This document shows positions 63,904-64,000 of a stretch of DNA of 64,000 nucleotides, piece after piece. Source of the DNA: Halobacteria archaeon AArc-dxtr1 (GTDB lineage: Archaea; Halobacteriota; Halobacteria; Halobacteriales; Natrialbaceae); contig JAOPJY010000005.1 of the NCBI GenBank assembly GCA_025517425.1, positions 22,388-86,387 on the forward strand, written 5' to 3'. Numbering within the stretch: the stretch's first letter is position 1; every line of letters starts with the position of its first letter. The notes below the pieces were generated by a model that ran no database searches, had not been told where the DNA came from, and was given only the letters and a program-made list of their open reading frames with translations. A program made the translations under genes and the position numbers.

Positions 63904-64000
63904 TCAGTCCTCCCCCACCTCCGATTTTGGTGAAGGCGATCTCCCAGCGTCCGCGTGAGCGTCGGACACGACGAGAGACTCGCGGTCGGGCTTTTCGAGG
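63904..64000 (-). CDS. Partial unknown protein, C-terminal end
   Basis: An open frame enters from the window edge and ends at 63904 with an acidic tail (HADAGRSPSPKSEVGED). The stop is one base before the NurA start, so it is probably the first gene of the HerA-NurA operon. Identity cannot be determined from 31 codons. Confidence 0.55.
   Translation of the reverse strand, partial: LEKPDRESLVVSDAHADAGRSPSPKSEVGED

Noticed and set aside
1..64000. tRNA or rRNA genes
   Set aside because: No cloverleaf-like sequence or rRNA segment was noticed on either strand by eye. A tRNAscan run would be needed to exclude a diverged tRNA.

Overview
The window comes from a halophilic archaeon (haloarchaeon). 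The predicted proteins are strongly acidic. The basal machinery is archaeal: two TBP genes, a TFB, an aRF1-type release factor, HerA/NurA and an RPA-like OB-fold protein. Secreted proteins carry twin-arginine signals, and several genes have a TATA box about 25-35 bases upstream of the start codon with little or no leader. The dense mix of restriction systems, partition genes, an integrase, transposon remnants, a conjugation-like operon and toxin genes marks it as accessory DNA: a plasmid or large integrated element. No tRNA, rRNA or CRISPR array was seen.

Layout. 0-1.2 kb: broken genes and an internally deleted IS66-type element. 1.2-9.1 kb: a DUF262/GmrSD-like protein facing a complete type I restriction operon (hsdM-hsdS-hsdR). 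9.1-10.3 kb: two divergently transcribed TBP paralogues, one immediately upstream of hsdM. 10.4-15.8 kb: a DUF6735-like protein, then an Eco57I-type methylase/restriction protein coupled to a HEPN-like protein. 16-19.5 kb: a ParA-type ATPase and small partner embedded in AACGAA-rich repeats, plus a tyrosine recombinase. 19.8-21.8 kb: an IS4-like insertion sequence. 21.9-27.9 kb: an HExxH/ParB-like protein divergent from a 1611-residue sacsin-type ATPase with a DUF3883-like nuclease end.

29.3-42.7 kb is a long run of genes on the plus strand, translationally coupled from about 31.4 kb on, that looks like a conjugation apparatus: VirB2-like pilin, surface protein, lipoprotein, VirB6-like channel, PrgI/VirB3-like protein, VirB4 ATPase and a VirD4/TraG-like coupling ATPase. 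Its last two genes resemble the small (PriS) and large (PriL) subunits of archaeal-eukaryotic primase. No classical relaxase was recognised. 42.8-46.2 kb holds a membrane zinc-ribbon protein, a PD-(D/E)XK nuclease and a Tat-exported protein, possibly one system. 46-51 kb holds a RelE-like toxin, a Doc-type toxin with a small acidic partner, and several small haloarchaeal zinc-binding or hypothetical genes.

51.5-60 kb: an aRF1 paralogue with intact NIKS, YxCxxxF and GGQ motifs, a hairpin-rich non-coding stretch before an RPA-like gene, three unrecognised minus-strand genes, a TFB and a two-ribbon zinc protein. 60.2-64 kb: a HerA-NurA operon with an unknown gene between them, running off the window end.

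Three structures run across the whole window. (1) Four copies of an inverted repeat, TTAACCAAC-(22 to 24 nt)-GTTGGTTAA, at about 16.1, 28.0, 47.6 and 59.9 kb; one abuts a truncated gene exactly. (2) Three copies of a G/C box (GTCGCCCCCGAGAGGGG-type) upstream of genes. (3) Paralogue pairs in which one copy is broken (zinc-ribbon protein at 0.2 and 28.3 kb, DUF6735-like protein at 10.4 and 60.0 kb), indicating repeated recombination within this pool. Family assignments rest on motifs recognised by eye; no database search was run.
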